From Auriscalpium vulgare (lineage: Eukaryota; Basidiomycota; Agaricomycetes; Russulales; Auriscalpiaceae): a stretch of DNA of 64,000 nucleotides. The position numbers and the translations under genes were made by a program. The stretch lies in assembly GCA_019915015.1 (NCBI GenBank), contig JAHBBC010000006.1, positions 310,001 through 374,000 on the forward strand. The letters run 5' to 3'. The notes beneath the pieces are model-generated. The model ran no database searches. It worked only from the letters and a program-made list of their open reading frames with translations, and had not been told where the DNA came from. This document shows positions 21,811-33,064 of the stretch, one piece after another (the first letter of the stretch is position 1; each line of letters opens with the position of its first letter).

Positions 21811-22110
21811 CGCGTGGCCCACTTTGATCCTGTTCGGGAACCATCCTGGGTGGCGCGCACTTCAGTGTCTCCTCAGCCATGTCGGCAGTACCCTGGATAT
21901 TTTTTCCGCGAGTGACTGCATTTCACGGGCATCCTCCAGGCCTGTCTTCACAGTTCCTCGGGGCCGACGTGACTTGCGTGAACACGGAGCTCGGAGTCGT
22001 AGTCCATTACAGCTCACGATGACGTCAGGGCATGCGTCGCCTCCTCCATAGTACAGTACAGTACTCATAACCACCAACCACAACACTCAACGTACTCAAC
22101 TTCAACCGGC

Positions 22111-22623
22111 ATGCTCTCTCTCCGCATCGCTCCCCGCGCCTCGCAGACTCTAACGCGGTTCTACCACCCGACCCGCGTCACCCTCGCCGACCGCCAGCGC
22201 GGAAAGGACCCCAACGTCTCCCAGGGGCACGTCTCCCAGCCCGCCACCAACGAACAAACCCAATCCGTCCAGTCCGAGTACGTTCGCGCGGGCGCCCAGG
22301 CGCGCGACTCGGAGCACCCGTACGACAGCGCGTCGGGCGGCGTGGCGAAGGCGCCGCGGGGCGCGCAGGAGAGCGGCAACCCGGAGCGTGTGGGCTTCGC
22401 AGACCAGGTCGGCGGGCAGAGCGCGCATGCGGACAGGCTGGAGCACGGCGGCGAAGCAGGAGGAACAAAAGGGGCGGAGCAGGAGGCGGCGGCGCCGGGG
22501 CTGTTCTCGAGGGTGAAGCAGGTGTTGGAGATGGGCACGTCGAACGGGGATGTGAAGCAGAACCGCGGGGCGGGCGGGGGTGTGACGGGCACCGGTACGT
22601 TCAGGTCGCAGGAGGGTCGTTGA
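22111..22623 (+). CDS. Small hydrophilic protein, possibly mitochondrial
   Basis: Uninterrupted 170-codon frame with high GC, starting at an ATG after ACTCAACTTCAACCGGC. The N-terminus (MLSLRIAPRASQTLTRF) is basic, hydroxylated and free of acidic residues, as in mitochondrial presequences. The rest is Gly/Gln/Glu/Ser-rich and lacks predicted structure; SRVKQVLEMG is the only hydrophobic patch. It resembles small hydrophilic stress-type proteins in composition only. No family recognised; coding status supported by composition and length. Confidence 0.55.
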   Translation: MLSLRIAPRASQTLTRFYHPTRVTLADRQRGKDPNVSQGHVSQPATNEQTQSVQSEYVRAGAQARDSEHPYDSASGGVAKAPRGAQESGNPERVGFADQVGGQSAHADRLEHGGEAGGTKGAEQEAAAPGLFSRVKQVLEMGTSNGDVKQNRGAGGGVTGTGTFRSQEGR

Positions 22624-22944
22624 GGCGATGGAGCATTCGAACAACACGCATACAGCCTGGAATTGTTATGGCAGGCTTGTCCGATCGACAAATGGATACT
22701 TGTTCAGACGCTTGAAGAACCGGATGTCTGTTCTCCGGAAGAACATCATGTCGCCGTCGGTAAGATAGCTTGAGAAGCGCTCGGCTGCTTGTGAGGTATC
22801 TGAAGGCGGTCAGCGTGCCAGCTTTGGGAGGCAGAGCACGACGCTCTGACCTTGAGCTCCGTCCTGCGCGATGAACCAATCCGACGAGCTTTCTCTGAAC
22901 AGCGTTTCGCAGCGTCGACTGAAAGCAAGAACGTCAACGGCGGA

Positions 22945-23946
22945 TTAGATATGCTCGAACTGCTGAGCGCACCATTCGAGCCATCCATTCGTGAGAGGTG
23001 AGCCTGTGCCCACGCTCCGGCAGCGAGGGCAGCACGCGCTATTCATCCAAGTGCGCACGATCATGCTCATTTCCACCGTCATCCCAGCACCGACGGCTGC
23101 CTTCCACTCGAATGGGAATATTTTCGTCTTGCCGCCGTCTCGAAAAATGTCGTAGGAGCCCTGTTCGACGATGCGTCGCCCGGCCTTGTCCAAGAAATGG
23201 ACCATGAGAGTCGAATGAAGTTTCTAAGAGGGTGACTATGAGCTCGTCGTACGGATGGTAGGCAAGTATGACGAACCTGCCAAGAATAGCACAGCTCGAG
23301 TGGCAGAGTGAGGGTTTTGCCCAGCCCGTCGATGAGCGTCACGGCGTTGGCAGACGAGTAGCCGATGCACGGCGGCGTTTCACGCAAGGCGCGGTTCATC
23401 TCATCGACTGTCGTGTTGATATGCCTCAGCCCCGAGACAGTATCTGCATTGTGCCCGCGCAGCAGTCTGAACGCGCCCGCTTCAGCCGCAGCGCGCAAAG
23501 TTGATAAGAACAGGCACACACCGCAGCGTTGTTACGGAAAGGTACATTGTCAGACTTTCGCGATGCGCCGACAATTGAGTCTTGAATTCCGCAGCGTCCT
23601 TCTTGCTACACAGCATCCAGAGGAGCTTCGCCAACAGCCGCCGCCAGGCTTGGCTTGAAGCCTTCGCGTTTGGTCCGAGTGTAGCGTGGTACTTGCTGAT
23701 GCTACAGTTGAATTCCTCGAGCAGGGCTCTGCACGCAGTGACTTCGCGCATGATATCTTGTAACATTGGGGCCGGCGCCGACGCGGGAAAGGCGGCGACG
23801 GCGTGTTCGAGGACGCGCAGGAGCGAATCGAGTTCGGCCCTCGTGGTGCGATACTGCTTTGTTGATCCTTGGGCGTCATCGAGGGCGGTGTAAATGGTGT
23901 AGATAAGCTTGCAGACGTCCTCGATGTCTCCTAGGGAAGGCAGCAT
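22945..23946 (-). CDS. Fungal ubiquitin-like (ULD) domain protein with helical N-domain
   Basis: Three exons (23946-23522, 23466-23277, 23223-22945), 297 aa. The N-terminal half (IEDVCKLIYTIYTALDDA, TTRAELDSLLRVLEHA, ALLEEFNCSISKYHATLG) has the helical pattern of the N-terminal domain found in many fungal STAND/NLR-like and ubiquitin-like proteins. The C-terminal half (VTLIDGLGKTLTLPLELCYSW, MVHFLDKAGRRIVEQGSYDIF, GMTVEMSMIV) matches the ubiquitin-like domain that usually follows it. A Cys pair (CCPRC) sits near the end. Role unknown; family members are often linked to intracellular recognition. The first intron's exact ends are inferred from phase. Confidence 0.7.
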
Positions 23947-24657
23947 TGGTGATGAGGACGATCTTCGGACACGATAAAAAGAAGGGGGGGTCAAGGATGC
24001 TCGGTGAGAGCAGGTAGCTGCGATGACGGCGGAGGGGGACGTGGGATGCGACTTGCCCGAATGTCGAGCCTTAGATGTACTCCTTCGTCGTGCATCGCCA
24101 CACGTGTCAAGGCGTCCAGTCAGAGGATATATATTCTGGGACGCTGTCAGATGGCATTAGCTCGGTTGCAGGTTAGATATTGATTGAGTACCTCACTGGC
24201 CCGGTATACAAAGAGCTCGAGTTGGGTCGAGGAGGAAGCGCCCCATCAGTGGCGCAACAGAGCCGCATGAGTTACCTAGCAGCTCTTAAGTAGCGGGCAG
24301 ACCTGTTGCAAGCAAAAGCCTTATGAAAAAGGCCGAATCAATCGTGTCAGGTCGCGTCGAACGTAGCCTGAACATCCATAAGGGCTTACTTGTAGTAGAG
24401 CTCAGCAGAGAGAAAACAAATCAAGTCGCACGCCCGTCTGTGAAGTATCCTTACGTATCGCAGCGCTGCCGACGGTCGCGCTGACTTCTCAGCCGCCCGC
24501 CTCTGCCCTCGCTGGCCTCCGAGTCAGTGCCTGGCGCATCGCGACCTTGTATGGCTGAGACAGGTCGTTGTCGGTTGCTGGTTATCAGATGACCGTGTAG
24601 CCTGCCACGGTCTGCACCTCTCTTCCCTCTCTACTTTGCTCCATCGCCGCGCTTGCC
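23947..24657. other. Divergent intergenic region
   Basis: Upstream of the ULD gene (minus) and the hydrolase gene (plus). A CT-rich run (CTCTCTTCCCTCTCTAC) lies just before the hydrolase ATG, a common fungal promoter feature. Nothing else seen. Confidence 0.4.
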
Positions 24658-25871
24658 ATGCCTCTTGCGCCTATCAGCAACGAGCTCTCCTTTTACTATG
24701 AAGACAGCGGCGCTTTGGACGGGCCGTACATGACGCTGGTCATGGTGCATGGGACGGGCTTCCACGCAGGTGCGCACAATCCGCTCCTGCTACGCAGCGA
24801 TCACTAACGGATCGGCAGGCATATTCCGGCGTATGCTGCCATTGGCGCCGCTCAACGGCGTCCGTATCGTCCTCCTGAATAGGCGCGACTACCCCGAGAC
24901 CACGCCGTTCTCGTCAGACGAGCTCGAGGCGCTGGGTAGCGCCGATCTCGTCATCCGCGCGAAGGCGCTCGGCCTGCAAGGGCTCGACGTCGGGCACTTC
25001 CTCGCGTGGTTTGTGCGTACGCAGGGCGTCCCGCCGGTCTCTGGGCAGTCCGGCGGGATCGCGCTTGTTGCGTGGTCGCTCGCGCACACGCCACTCGCTG
25101 GCTTGCTGGCATTCGCGGATCAGCTCCCGGAGGACGTGCGCTCAGTGCTTGGGACCCACTTGCGAGCTTATTGCATATATGGTAAGTAGCCATATCCTCG
25201 ATTTCGTCGGTAGACTTTGGTGATATAACGGCGTCCGCAGATGCGCCACATGGCGCGTTTGGCCTCCCAACCCTCAGCTCGTACCACCCGCTTACCGATC
25301 CCACTCATCCTGAGCCCGCACGCGTGCCGCGCTTCTTCTCATGGGTGTCAACGTACTACACCCATCCGCCCGCCGCGCTGGACACACATGATCCCCAGCT
25401 CCTCGACACGTCGCCGCTGGCATACCCACCCCTGCCCACTGACCGCCCCGCCACGCTGGACAACATGGCCCCCGCGGATATACAGGGCGTGTCGTGGCCC
25501 GGACCTATCGCGGGTTCGGAGGGGCACATCTACGGGATGCCGCTGGAGGTCACCTGGGAGCAAACGCGGCGGATGTTGTTCGACAAGGACGCGGGAAGCG
25601 TGCTGCCGGGATGCAAGGTCGTCGTTGCATGGGGCGAGAATACCCTGTGGGAGGCGGTGGGCGCGGCGTGGGCGGTTGAGAAGATCTACAAGGAGCGGAA
25701 GGAAGCAGGGGAGGCTGCACGGACGCTGAAGGTCGTGGAGATGATGGATGCGAACCACTTTGTGAGTGTCTGTCGGCGTAGTGTCTTCTGTATACTGACG
25801 ACGGCCCACTCTTACAGCCGCATTGGGATTGCCCTGAGATGATGATTCAGTTCCTGCGCTCGGTTGTGTGA
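24658..25871 (+). CDS. Alpha/beta-hydrolase fold protein
   Basis: Four exons (24658-24769, 24819-25181, 25241-25761, 25818-25871), 349 aa. The fold is indicated by an N-terminal strand with oxyanion motif (TLVMVHGTGF, residues ~26-35), RIVLLNRRDYPET, the nucleophile elbow VSGQSGGIAL (Ser in GQSGG), a late acid strand (KVVVAWGENTLWE), and a C-terminal His in MDANHFPHWDCPE. No secretion signal, so probably cytosolic. Substrate unknown; similar fungal proteins are annotated only as hydrolases. Splice sites all fit phase. CT-rich promoter directly upstream. Confidence 0.85.
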
Positions 25872-26230
25872 CATCTGTGTGGGCGACTCGAAGCTCAGAT
25901 GCGAGGTTTGCGGGTATACCTGTGGTCATTAAAGATTGTATAACATTCATGTACATATAGTGCAGTCGTCGCAGGGCTATGTGCGATGTCCTCATGGTCT
26001 ATCGCCATCCCCTTCAGAGCGAGCGACGATCGTACCTTGTGATCTGGCGCGTCGCCGGGTGGGCCAAGAGAGAGCTGGAGCATCTTCAGGTCGCACGTCC
26101 GACACCAATGAGTCATCTTAGAGAAGAGTACTCGTGCTGTCGTTGATGGACAAGCGGAGGACGTGGAGCCCTTCGGCGGGCCGGCCCCGTTGATGTTGAT
26201 GGCCGGTGTCTATCGCCTGCGCGTTGCCTC
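25872..26230. other. Intergenic
   Basis: 3' flank of the hydrolase and upstream region of TPR-CHAT locus 2. No gene recognised. Confidence 0.35.
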
Positions 26231-26276
26231 TTTGCCTCTTTGCTCGTAACCACCAACATCTACGGCGACGGTAAGC
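26231..26276 (+). promoter_or_regulatory. Conserved 5' leader and UTR intron donor of TPR-CHAT locus 2
   Basis: GCCTCTTTGCTCG, then AACCACCAACATCTACG, then GCGACGGTAAGC. Same order and spacing as the leaders at 21.8 kb and 47.7 kb. GTAAGC at 26271 is a plausible 5' UTR intron donor; candidate acceptors lie before the start codons at 26431/26452. Confidence 0.6.
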
Positions 26277-26430
26277 ACGCTCCGTCATTTGCTTGGGCTC
26301 CAGCTCAGACAACAACCCCCGGCAGACTCACTGTAGGCTCGCTCTCTCGACAACTTGGATCGTCGACAGCCTATCGACGCAGCAACGGTGAGCCGCACAG
26401 CCACCCAATGACAATCAACGTCGTTTAACC

Positions 26431-27222
26431 ATGCAATTAGCTGCATATATAATGGCACTTCTACAGGAAGATATTGCACTCAACAGGGAGACCCTCGACT
26501 TGACACCACCTGGGCATCCTGATCACTCAAAGAGCTTGCACAACCTCGCGCTTTCCTTGCAGACACGCTTCCTACAGACAGGCACACTGTCAGATCTGGA
26601 GGAAGCAATTGCACTGTATAGGGAGGCGCTTACCTGGACACTTTCTGGGCATCCTGATCGGTCAATGAGCCTGAACAATCTGGCATCTGCTCTGGTAGCT
26701 CACTTTGATCGGGTGTCCACAATGCCAGAGCTGGATGAAGCTATCACACTGCATAGGGAGGCACTCACCTTGAGACTATCTGGGCATCCCAACCGTTCAA
26801 TGAGTCTGATAAATCTTGCGGAAGCTTTGTGGATATATTTCAATCAGACAGGTACAATGTCAAATTTGGAGGAAGCTATCAAACTGTATAGGGAGGCAGT
26901 TGCCTTGACATCTTCAGACTATTCACAACACTTAAAGTGCCTGACAGACTTTGCAAATGCTTTGTGGATACACTTTGATCATATGAGCACAATGGAAGAT
27001 CTGGAGGAAATTATCAAGCTACATAGAGAGGCAGCTGCCTTGACAGATTCAGATCAATCAGCTCATTCAGAGAGCCTAACAGATCTTGCAAATGCTCTGT
27101 GGACGCGCTTTGAACATACAAATACAATCTCAGATCTAGAAGAAGCTATTACATTTCATAGGGAGGCACTAAGCTTAACACCATCTGGGCATCCTGATCA
27201 CCAGAGGGGCTTGGACAATCTT
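26431..27222 (+). pseudogene. TPR-CHAT locus 2, 5' part, interrupted by the CACTA-like element
   Basis: 264 in-frame codons of TPR-like units (LNNLASALVAHFDR, LDEAITLHREALTLRLSGHP). The sixth unit is cut after GGC TTG GAC AAT CTT, where the element begins at 27223. The frame reads only nine codons into the element before a stop at 27249. The other half resumes in the same frame at 37192. ATG 26431 or 26452 could start the protein. A truncated TPR-only product of ~273 aa is possible. Confidence 0.9.
27220..27222. repeat. Target-site duplication (left), CTT
   Basis: CTT at 27220-27222 is repeated at 37189-37191 on the other side of the element. Three-base duplications are typical of CACTA/EnSpm transposons. 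Removing the element and one CTT rejoins the TPR reading frame. Confidence 0.85.
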
Positions 27223-27889
27223 CACTGCCAGCATGGGCAACTTTCTTGAGCGGAAAATGTTGAAAACCGGGTTGATCGCTGTTTAAAACTGTATTTAACA
27301 TTTTTCTTTCGAAAATAGGTTGGATAATATGTTATTTAATGTTCAAATATTGCACCAAATTATGGGTTGTATTATGTGCTAAATCCAGATTTGATTAAAG
27401 GTGAAATTTATTCAACAATATGTTTAACAATATTTTCAACACTGTTCACAAGCTTTTTTTCGTAAAGATTGGGTTAATGAAGGTCTAAATTTCTTTACCA
27501 CATGCCCCAGAAATAAAGGTTGAATACCAGGTTGAAAACCATTCAAATTTGTAACCAAAGATAGCCTAAATACAGCTTAAACTTTCCTAGAGATATTATT
27601 TAAACCTTCTGGCTGAGATATTCTTTACCTTTCTTGGCAGGAGATTCTTCAACTTTGTGGACCAAAGCAAAGTCAAAAAGTCTTTGATAGAAAAGGTCAA
27701 ACTTTTTGCAGTGAGATTCTATAACTTCGTACACCAAAGTAAATTAAAAATGACTTTGATAGAAAAGTTAAACTTTCTGCAGCAGCAATAGGCAGTAGAA
27801 AGTTAAAACAGTGTTCAACCAATATATAAGTACCCTTAGTGGACCAATTGGTGACCCAGTCAAGCCTGTTGGATGTCACTGTGCAAGAC

Positions 27890-28125
27890 AAATGGTTTGA
27901 CAAGCAAGATCTGACTTGCGGATGGTTGGACAGCAGAATGGCAAATGGAATGACAAGCAGAATGTGAATGGCAGATGGTGTGACAAGCAGAATGCAAATG
28001 GCTGATGGTGTGACAAGTACAATATGAATGGCTGATGGTGTGACAAGTAAAATGCAAATGGTTTGACAAGCAGAATGTGAACGGCAGATGGTGTGACAAG
28101 CAGGATGTCGATGGCGAAAGGTTTG
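27890..28125. repeat. Subterminal repeats of the element (left arm)
   Basis: Several copies of a ~36-bp unit containing ATGGTGTGACAAG or ATGGTTTGACAAGCAGAAT. The mirror set is at about 36285-36525. Such subterminal arrays bind transposase in plant CACTA elements; binding here is inferred. Confidence 0.7.
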
Positions 28126-28601
28126 ACAGCCAAGTTCCACGGTCGACAGTCACGGTCGACGGCTACGGTCCACGGTCGACGCCCACGGTCGACGGTCACG
28201 GTCGACGCCCATGGTCGACGCCCACGGTCGTCGTCGACGCCCATGGTCGACGGTCACGGTCGACGCCCATGGTCGACGGTCACGGTCGACGCCCATGGTC
28301 GACGGTCACGGTCGACGCCCATGGTCGACGCCCACGGTCGACGCCCACGGTCGACGCCCACGGTCGACGGCCACTGCTCATGGTTGACACTCAACGGGTA
28401 ACGGTCAACGGCTCCCGGCCCGCCATCTGCCAGTCAACGGCTCATGGTCCGCCATCCACCGTTCACCTTCCACCTTCCACCATCCACCGTCAACCACTCA
28501 CGCAACCGCTCACGGCTCACAGTCAACGGTCAACGGTCAACGGCCGACGGTTGACAGCTCACAGTCATGCCGTCCGCTGGTCGACAGCTCAGGGTCCGCC
28601 G

Positions 28602-28858
28602 TCCACCGTCCACCGTCCACCGTCCCCCGTCCACCTTCCACCATCCACCGTCCACCGTCCACCGTCCACCGTCCACCGTCCACCGTCCACCGTCCACCGT
28701 CCACCGTCCACCGTCCACCGTCCACCGTCCACCGTCCACCGTCCACCGTCCACCGTCCACCGTCCACCGTCCACCGTCCACCGTCCACCGTCCACCGTCC
28801 CCCGTCCCCCGTCCCCCGTCCACCGTCCACCGTCCACCGTCCACCGTCCACCGTCCAC
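28602..28858. repeat. Heptamer satellite (CCACCGT)n, left
   Basis: Over 30 near-perfect tandem copies of a 7-bp unit. Because 7 is not a multiple of 3 and the unit lacks stops, all frames on both strands stay open, creating artificial ORFs. The mirror array (GGTGGAC)n lies at 35775-35936 with fewer copies. Confidence 0.95.
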
Positions 28859-29095
28859 GGCTCACGGCTCACGGTTGACGGTCAACGGTCCACAGTTTAC
28901 AGCCCACGCTCCACCGCTCACGGCTCAAGGTTGACGGTTGACGGTCAACGGTCAACGGTCAACGGTCAACGGCTCCGAGTCGTGGTCCGTGGTCCGCCGG
29001 TCGATAGCTCACGGTTGCCGTCCACCGGTAGACAGGTCATGGTTTGATGTCCACCAGTAGAACGCTCACGGTCTGCCGTCCGCCGGTCGACAGCT

Positions 29096-30954
29096 CACGG
29101 TCCGCCATCCGCCTTTTGCCTTCCACGTCGACGGCTCATGGTCCGCCATCCTCTGTCCATCGTCCTCTGTCTGACTTCCTCCGTACGCTGTCCTCTGTCG
29201 TCCATCCACCGTCTGCCATCCACTGTCTACCATCTGCCATCTGCCGTCCACCGTCCACCATCCACTATCCACCATCCATCCACCATCCACCATCCACCGT
29301 CCAAGGCTCACGGCTCACGGTTGACGGTCAACAGTGATGACCAAACTCGTCGGACAGGCGGTCAGATGACAAAACCAAACCCTGCTCGTCGAGTAGTACT
29401 GTTTTAGTTTGGGGGCGTGTCCCAGGTCTACCAGAGGGCTCGGAGAGTCGCAGCTGTCACTGGGGAAGTGTAGCAAGCGACGGGGGATGAGGGGGAGTGT
29501 CAGCGAAGGTGTGGGCGGCAATACAAGGCTTGGGGTGGTGTAGCGAGAGTCGGGGAGGTAGGCCGAAGGTCGGGGACGATAGGCGACGCTGGGCAACGAT
29601 GGGCGACGATAGGGCGAAGGTTCTCAATATGCAAGTGCGTAAACAATGCGCTGCGAAGGTGAATGCGATGTCGATGTCGATAAAAGGGCTAAATGATGCG
29701 CTGCGAAGGTGAAAGACAATAGTTCTCGAGGTTTGAGGTGCTGTCTCTGGGGGGAGAAGTTCCTATTGCATGCAGACACTGCTAGCTACACTTATACATG
29801 GGAAAATGTGTCGGAGTAGCTACATGAGTCATGCGATGCAGTCAGCGAAGCCGTGCGAAGCATCGGCGAATTATAGCGAATGAGAGAGAAGAGATATCAA
29901 AGGCCTAGACACAAAAGCGGAGATATCTCCAGCAAAGTCTCCGAGACGCTCGGGGCGCATCAGCGACGCATCAAAAGTGGTCGTTGATCCGGATCACTGA
30001 TGGCTCGGGCTTGGGCACTGTCTCCTGCGTTGCTGAGCGATATCTCGATGTTCAGCGAGTCACTGTATCGTTGGCGAGTTGCTGAGAGACCCTAGACGTG
30101 TATCTGAGCTCGCTGAACATAGGCAAACATCGGCGAACGGCTGGAACATGAGGGGACAGTATCGCAACGGTCTAGGCGCAACTATGATGCTATCTTCGGC
30201 GAAACCTCCGGGATGCTCGGGATGCGACAGCGATGCATCGGGAGTGGTTGATGATCCGGTCCGCTGATGTCTCGGGCTCGGGGATCGTCTCCGATGTCGC
30301 TGGGCAATAGCTCAATGGTCTGCAAGTCTGCGCTGCATCTCTGAGTCGCTGGGAGGTCGGGCATGTGCAGCTGTGTCCGCTGAGTACAGGCGAGCGCCGG
30401 CGAACGGCTGCGACGACGTGGACGGGGTCGCTATCTCATGGCTCTGGCTTCGGCGATGTGGGCTAATTGATGTGAGACATGGCCAAGATCCGACGGACTA
30501 TGCAGTTGATGGACTGCTCTAGATGCTCGGGCGAGTCAGGTGGCCTCGGCGATGACGTGGCTGGCTCAGGTGAACGGTGCAAACGTGTAGCGATGCTCGG
30601 GCGAAGCTGCGATGTCGAGTGCGAGTGTGCGCGAGCTATGTATGCACGCCTGAATGTATAGCGAGTCGGTGCGACCTTGGGAGAACATTGTCTGACTGCT
30701 GACGAGTGACTAGGGTGCAGGGAACGTGGTGTGACTTCGGCGACTGTAGTAGGATGATGTGCGAGTGAGAGCGAGCGTCGGCGAACTGCAGCGAACGATT
30801 ACGCGGACAGCTACAGAGCTAGCTGTTGTGCGAGTGTTTCGGCGAGAACGATAGAGTCGGGGATGCATGGCAACGGTCGGAGCCACTGTGCGAGTGCCAC
30901 AGTGCATCGAAAATGCGCAAACAGTAGCCACACACGTAGCAGGCGTATCAATGG
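29096..30954. other. Element interior, left: satellite remnants and GGCGA-rich DNA
   Basis: 29096-29340 repeats the block also seen at ~31480-31560 and, inverted, at ~33740-33800. 29400-30950 is rich in GGCGAA/GCGATG words with no long meaningful ORF. No gene recognised. Confidence 0.6.
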
Positions 30955-32118
30955 TCCACAGTTTACAGCTCACGCTCCACCGGACCGTTAACCATCAACC
31001 GTCAACCGTCAACCGTGGTCCGCCGGTCGATAGCTCACGGTCCGCCGTCCACCGGTAGACAGCTCATGGTCCGCCGTCCACCGGTAGAATGCTCACGGTC
31101 TGCCGTCCGCCGGTCGACAGCTCACGGTCCGCCATCCGCTGTTTGCCTTCCACCTTCCACCATCTGCTGTCAACCCCTCACACTGTCAATCCGCCGGTCA
31201 ACGGCTCACGGTCTGCCGCCCGTCGGTCAACAACTCACGGTCCGCCATCCGCCATCCGCCGTCCACCTTCCACCTTCCACCGTCCGCGGTCAACCGCTCA
31301 CCGCTCACAGTCTACGGTTGACGGTCCACAGTGTACGGCTCACGGTCTACCGCTCACGGCTCACGGTCTGTCAACGGTCAACGGCTCACGGTCAAAGGTC
31401 AACGGCTCACGGTCAACGGTCAACGGCTCCGAACGGTCAACGGTCAACGGCCGATGGCTCACGGTCACACCGTCTGCCGATCAACGGCTCATGGTCCGCC
31501 ATCCTCTGTCCACCGTCCTCTTATGACTTCCTTCGTATGCCGTCCTCTGTCGTCCATCCACCGTCTGCCGTCCACTGTCCACCATCTGCCGTCCACCATC
31601 CACCATCCACCATCCACCATCCACCGTCCACCATCTACCGATTGCCACCATCCACCATCATCCGTCCGCCGTCCGCCGTCCACTGCCTCACATCCACTGT
31701 CATCCATCCGCTGTCTGCCGTCCACCGCACCATCCACCGTTGTCCGTCCGCTGTCCGCTGTTGTGCATCCGGCGTCCTGCCGCTCACCGTCTGCCATCCA
31801 GCGTCGTCCATGCATCATCCCCCATCTACCGTCCGCTGTCCGCTATCCACCATCCACCTCCCACCGCCGTCCATCCAACGTCCACCGTCTACCGTCCACC
31901 GTCCACCTCCCACCGCCGTCTGACCACCGACCACCGTCCACCCGTCCACCGTCCACCATTCACTGTCCATCTGCGCCGTCCTCCCTCCACCGTCCTCCGT
32001 CCGCCATCCACTGTTCGCCGTCCACTGGCCTTCCACCGTCCACCTTCTGCCATCCTCTGTTCACCATCCACTGCACCGTCTGTCTGTCCACTGCACCGTC
32101 TGTCTGTCCACTGTCCTC
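30955..32118. repeat. Interior satellite block, CCACCGTC/GTCAACGG type
   Basis: Degenerate short repeats (CATCCACCGTCC, CTCACGGTCAACGG). The same material occurs inverted at 33065-34140, giving a second, inner inverted pair within the element. Confidence 0.8.
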
Positions 32119-32129
32119 ATGTACCCCAC

Positions 32130-32221
32130 ACGACCTGCCTCGTTTCCCTCTGTCTGCTCGACTTTGCCGCCATTAGCCAATAGCAATGCAGCCTTCGTGA
32201 TACCCGCTGTTGAGCGGTGCG
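32130..32221 (+). pseudogene. Captured fragment of the LARP7-like gene
   Basis: 32130-32200 aligns base for base, without gaps and with about eight to ten differences, to 2535-2605 (last exon of the LARP7-like gene). It is followed at once by CCCGCTGTTGAGCGGTGCG, an exact 19-base match to 3462-3480 in exon 3 of the same gene, with the ~850 bp between them missing. Two pieces of one host gene in order and orientation point to capture and internal deletion. Confidence 0.75.
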
Positions 32222-33064
32222 CAGCGCGAACGCACGGTCAGTATGCTTGTGTTCTAGACGAGCGCGAGACAGTCACTGACCTGCTTGGACAGCGAGATGT
32301 GTGCGTGGAGAAAGGCTGCCGCACCGGTGGCCAGTGCTCAGTGGAGAGGAGCCACGGGCCTGAAGACGACCGTACGCATGAGCAAGAAGCGTGGCGACGT
32401 CCTGAGCACGTCGTCAGGCTCTGCATCGGCGAGAGAAACATGGAGGAGGTCGACCGCGTCGTGTGTGGCGTCTGGAGAAATGGACCGTGTTAGCCCGCGA
32501 TGATGGAGAACGGGACGACGACCTACGAACATGGCGCGTCGGCATCAGCAAGTAGGAGGCGCGACGGCGCAAATTGTCAGGGCCACGAGCAAGAGGACCT
32601 GAGAAGAATGGTGAGCATTATTGTCAGTATCCGAACGCTCTCGAAAACTTACATGTGCCGTCATAGCTGACCTGTGAGCGCGGGACATGAACACGGCCCT
32701 CAGAAGTGATAGCAAGCAACATAGGGACGACTTACATGATCAACGACCCGCAAAGGCAGCGCGTCGCGAGATACAAGATCACTGACGTCGACGCCGTCAG
32801 CCAAGGCCCAAAACACAGCACCACAAACGACCCACCGACCGCCTCCAGTGAGTGGCACATCATCAGCTGGACTTGGCAGCGGCGGCGACGGCTGGGGAAG
32901 CGCTACCGCGGCGACGGTCTGAACAAGAGCACGGTCAGCGTGCAGACGCGCGACAGACTATGTCAGTTCGCGGCCGCGTTGCGTGAATCTGACGTTGATT
33001 CAGTGGGTGGGCACGAGAAGGAAGGGCGACGCACGACGGGGAGGACACGTTACATTGCCCCAGC
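32222..33064. other. Element interior, unique region
   Basis: Non-satellite, moderately GC-rich DNA with short ORFs on both strands, none recognised. It might hold other captured host fragments; I cannot identify a source within this window. Confidence 0.4.

Larger units (their letters stand above)
27223..29095. repeat. Left terminal inverted repeat
   Basis: Matches the reverse complement of 35505-37188. The outer ~900 bp is AT-rich unique sequence. It is followed by subterminal repeats and then by GTCGAC- and CCACCGT-type satellites whose copy number differs between arms, which explains the length difference. Confidence 0.85.

Noticed and set aside
28137..28380. Spaced repeats resembling a CRISPR array
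   Set aside because: GTCGAC units are short, uneven and without unique spacers; the genome is eukaryotic.
28530..28872. Three overlapping ~90-111-codon ORFs on each strand with repeating Trp-Thr-Val-Asp-Gly or Pro-Ser-Thr-Val-His
   Set aside because: Translations of a 7-bp satellite that has no stop in any frame; the mirror array at 35.8 kb gives the same artefact.
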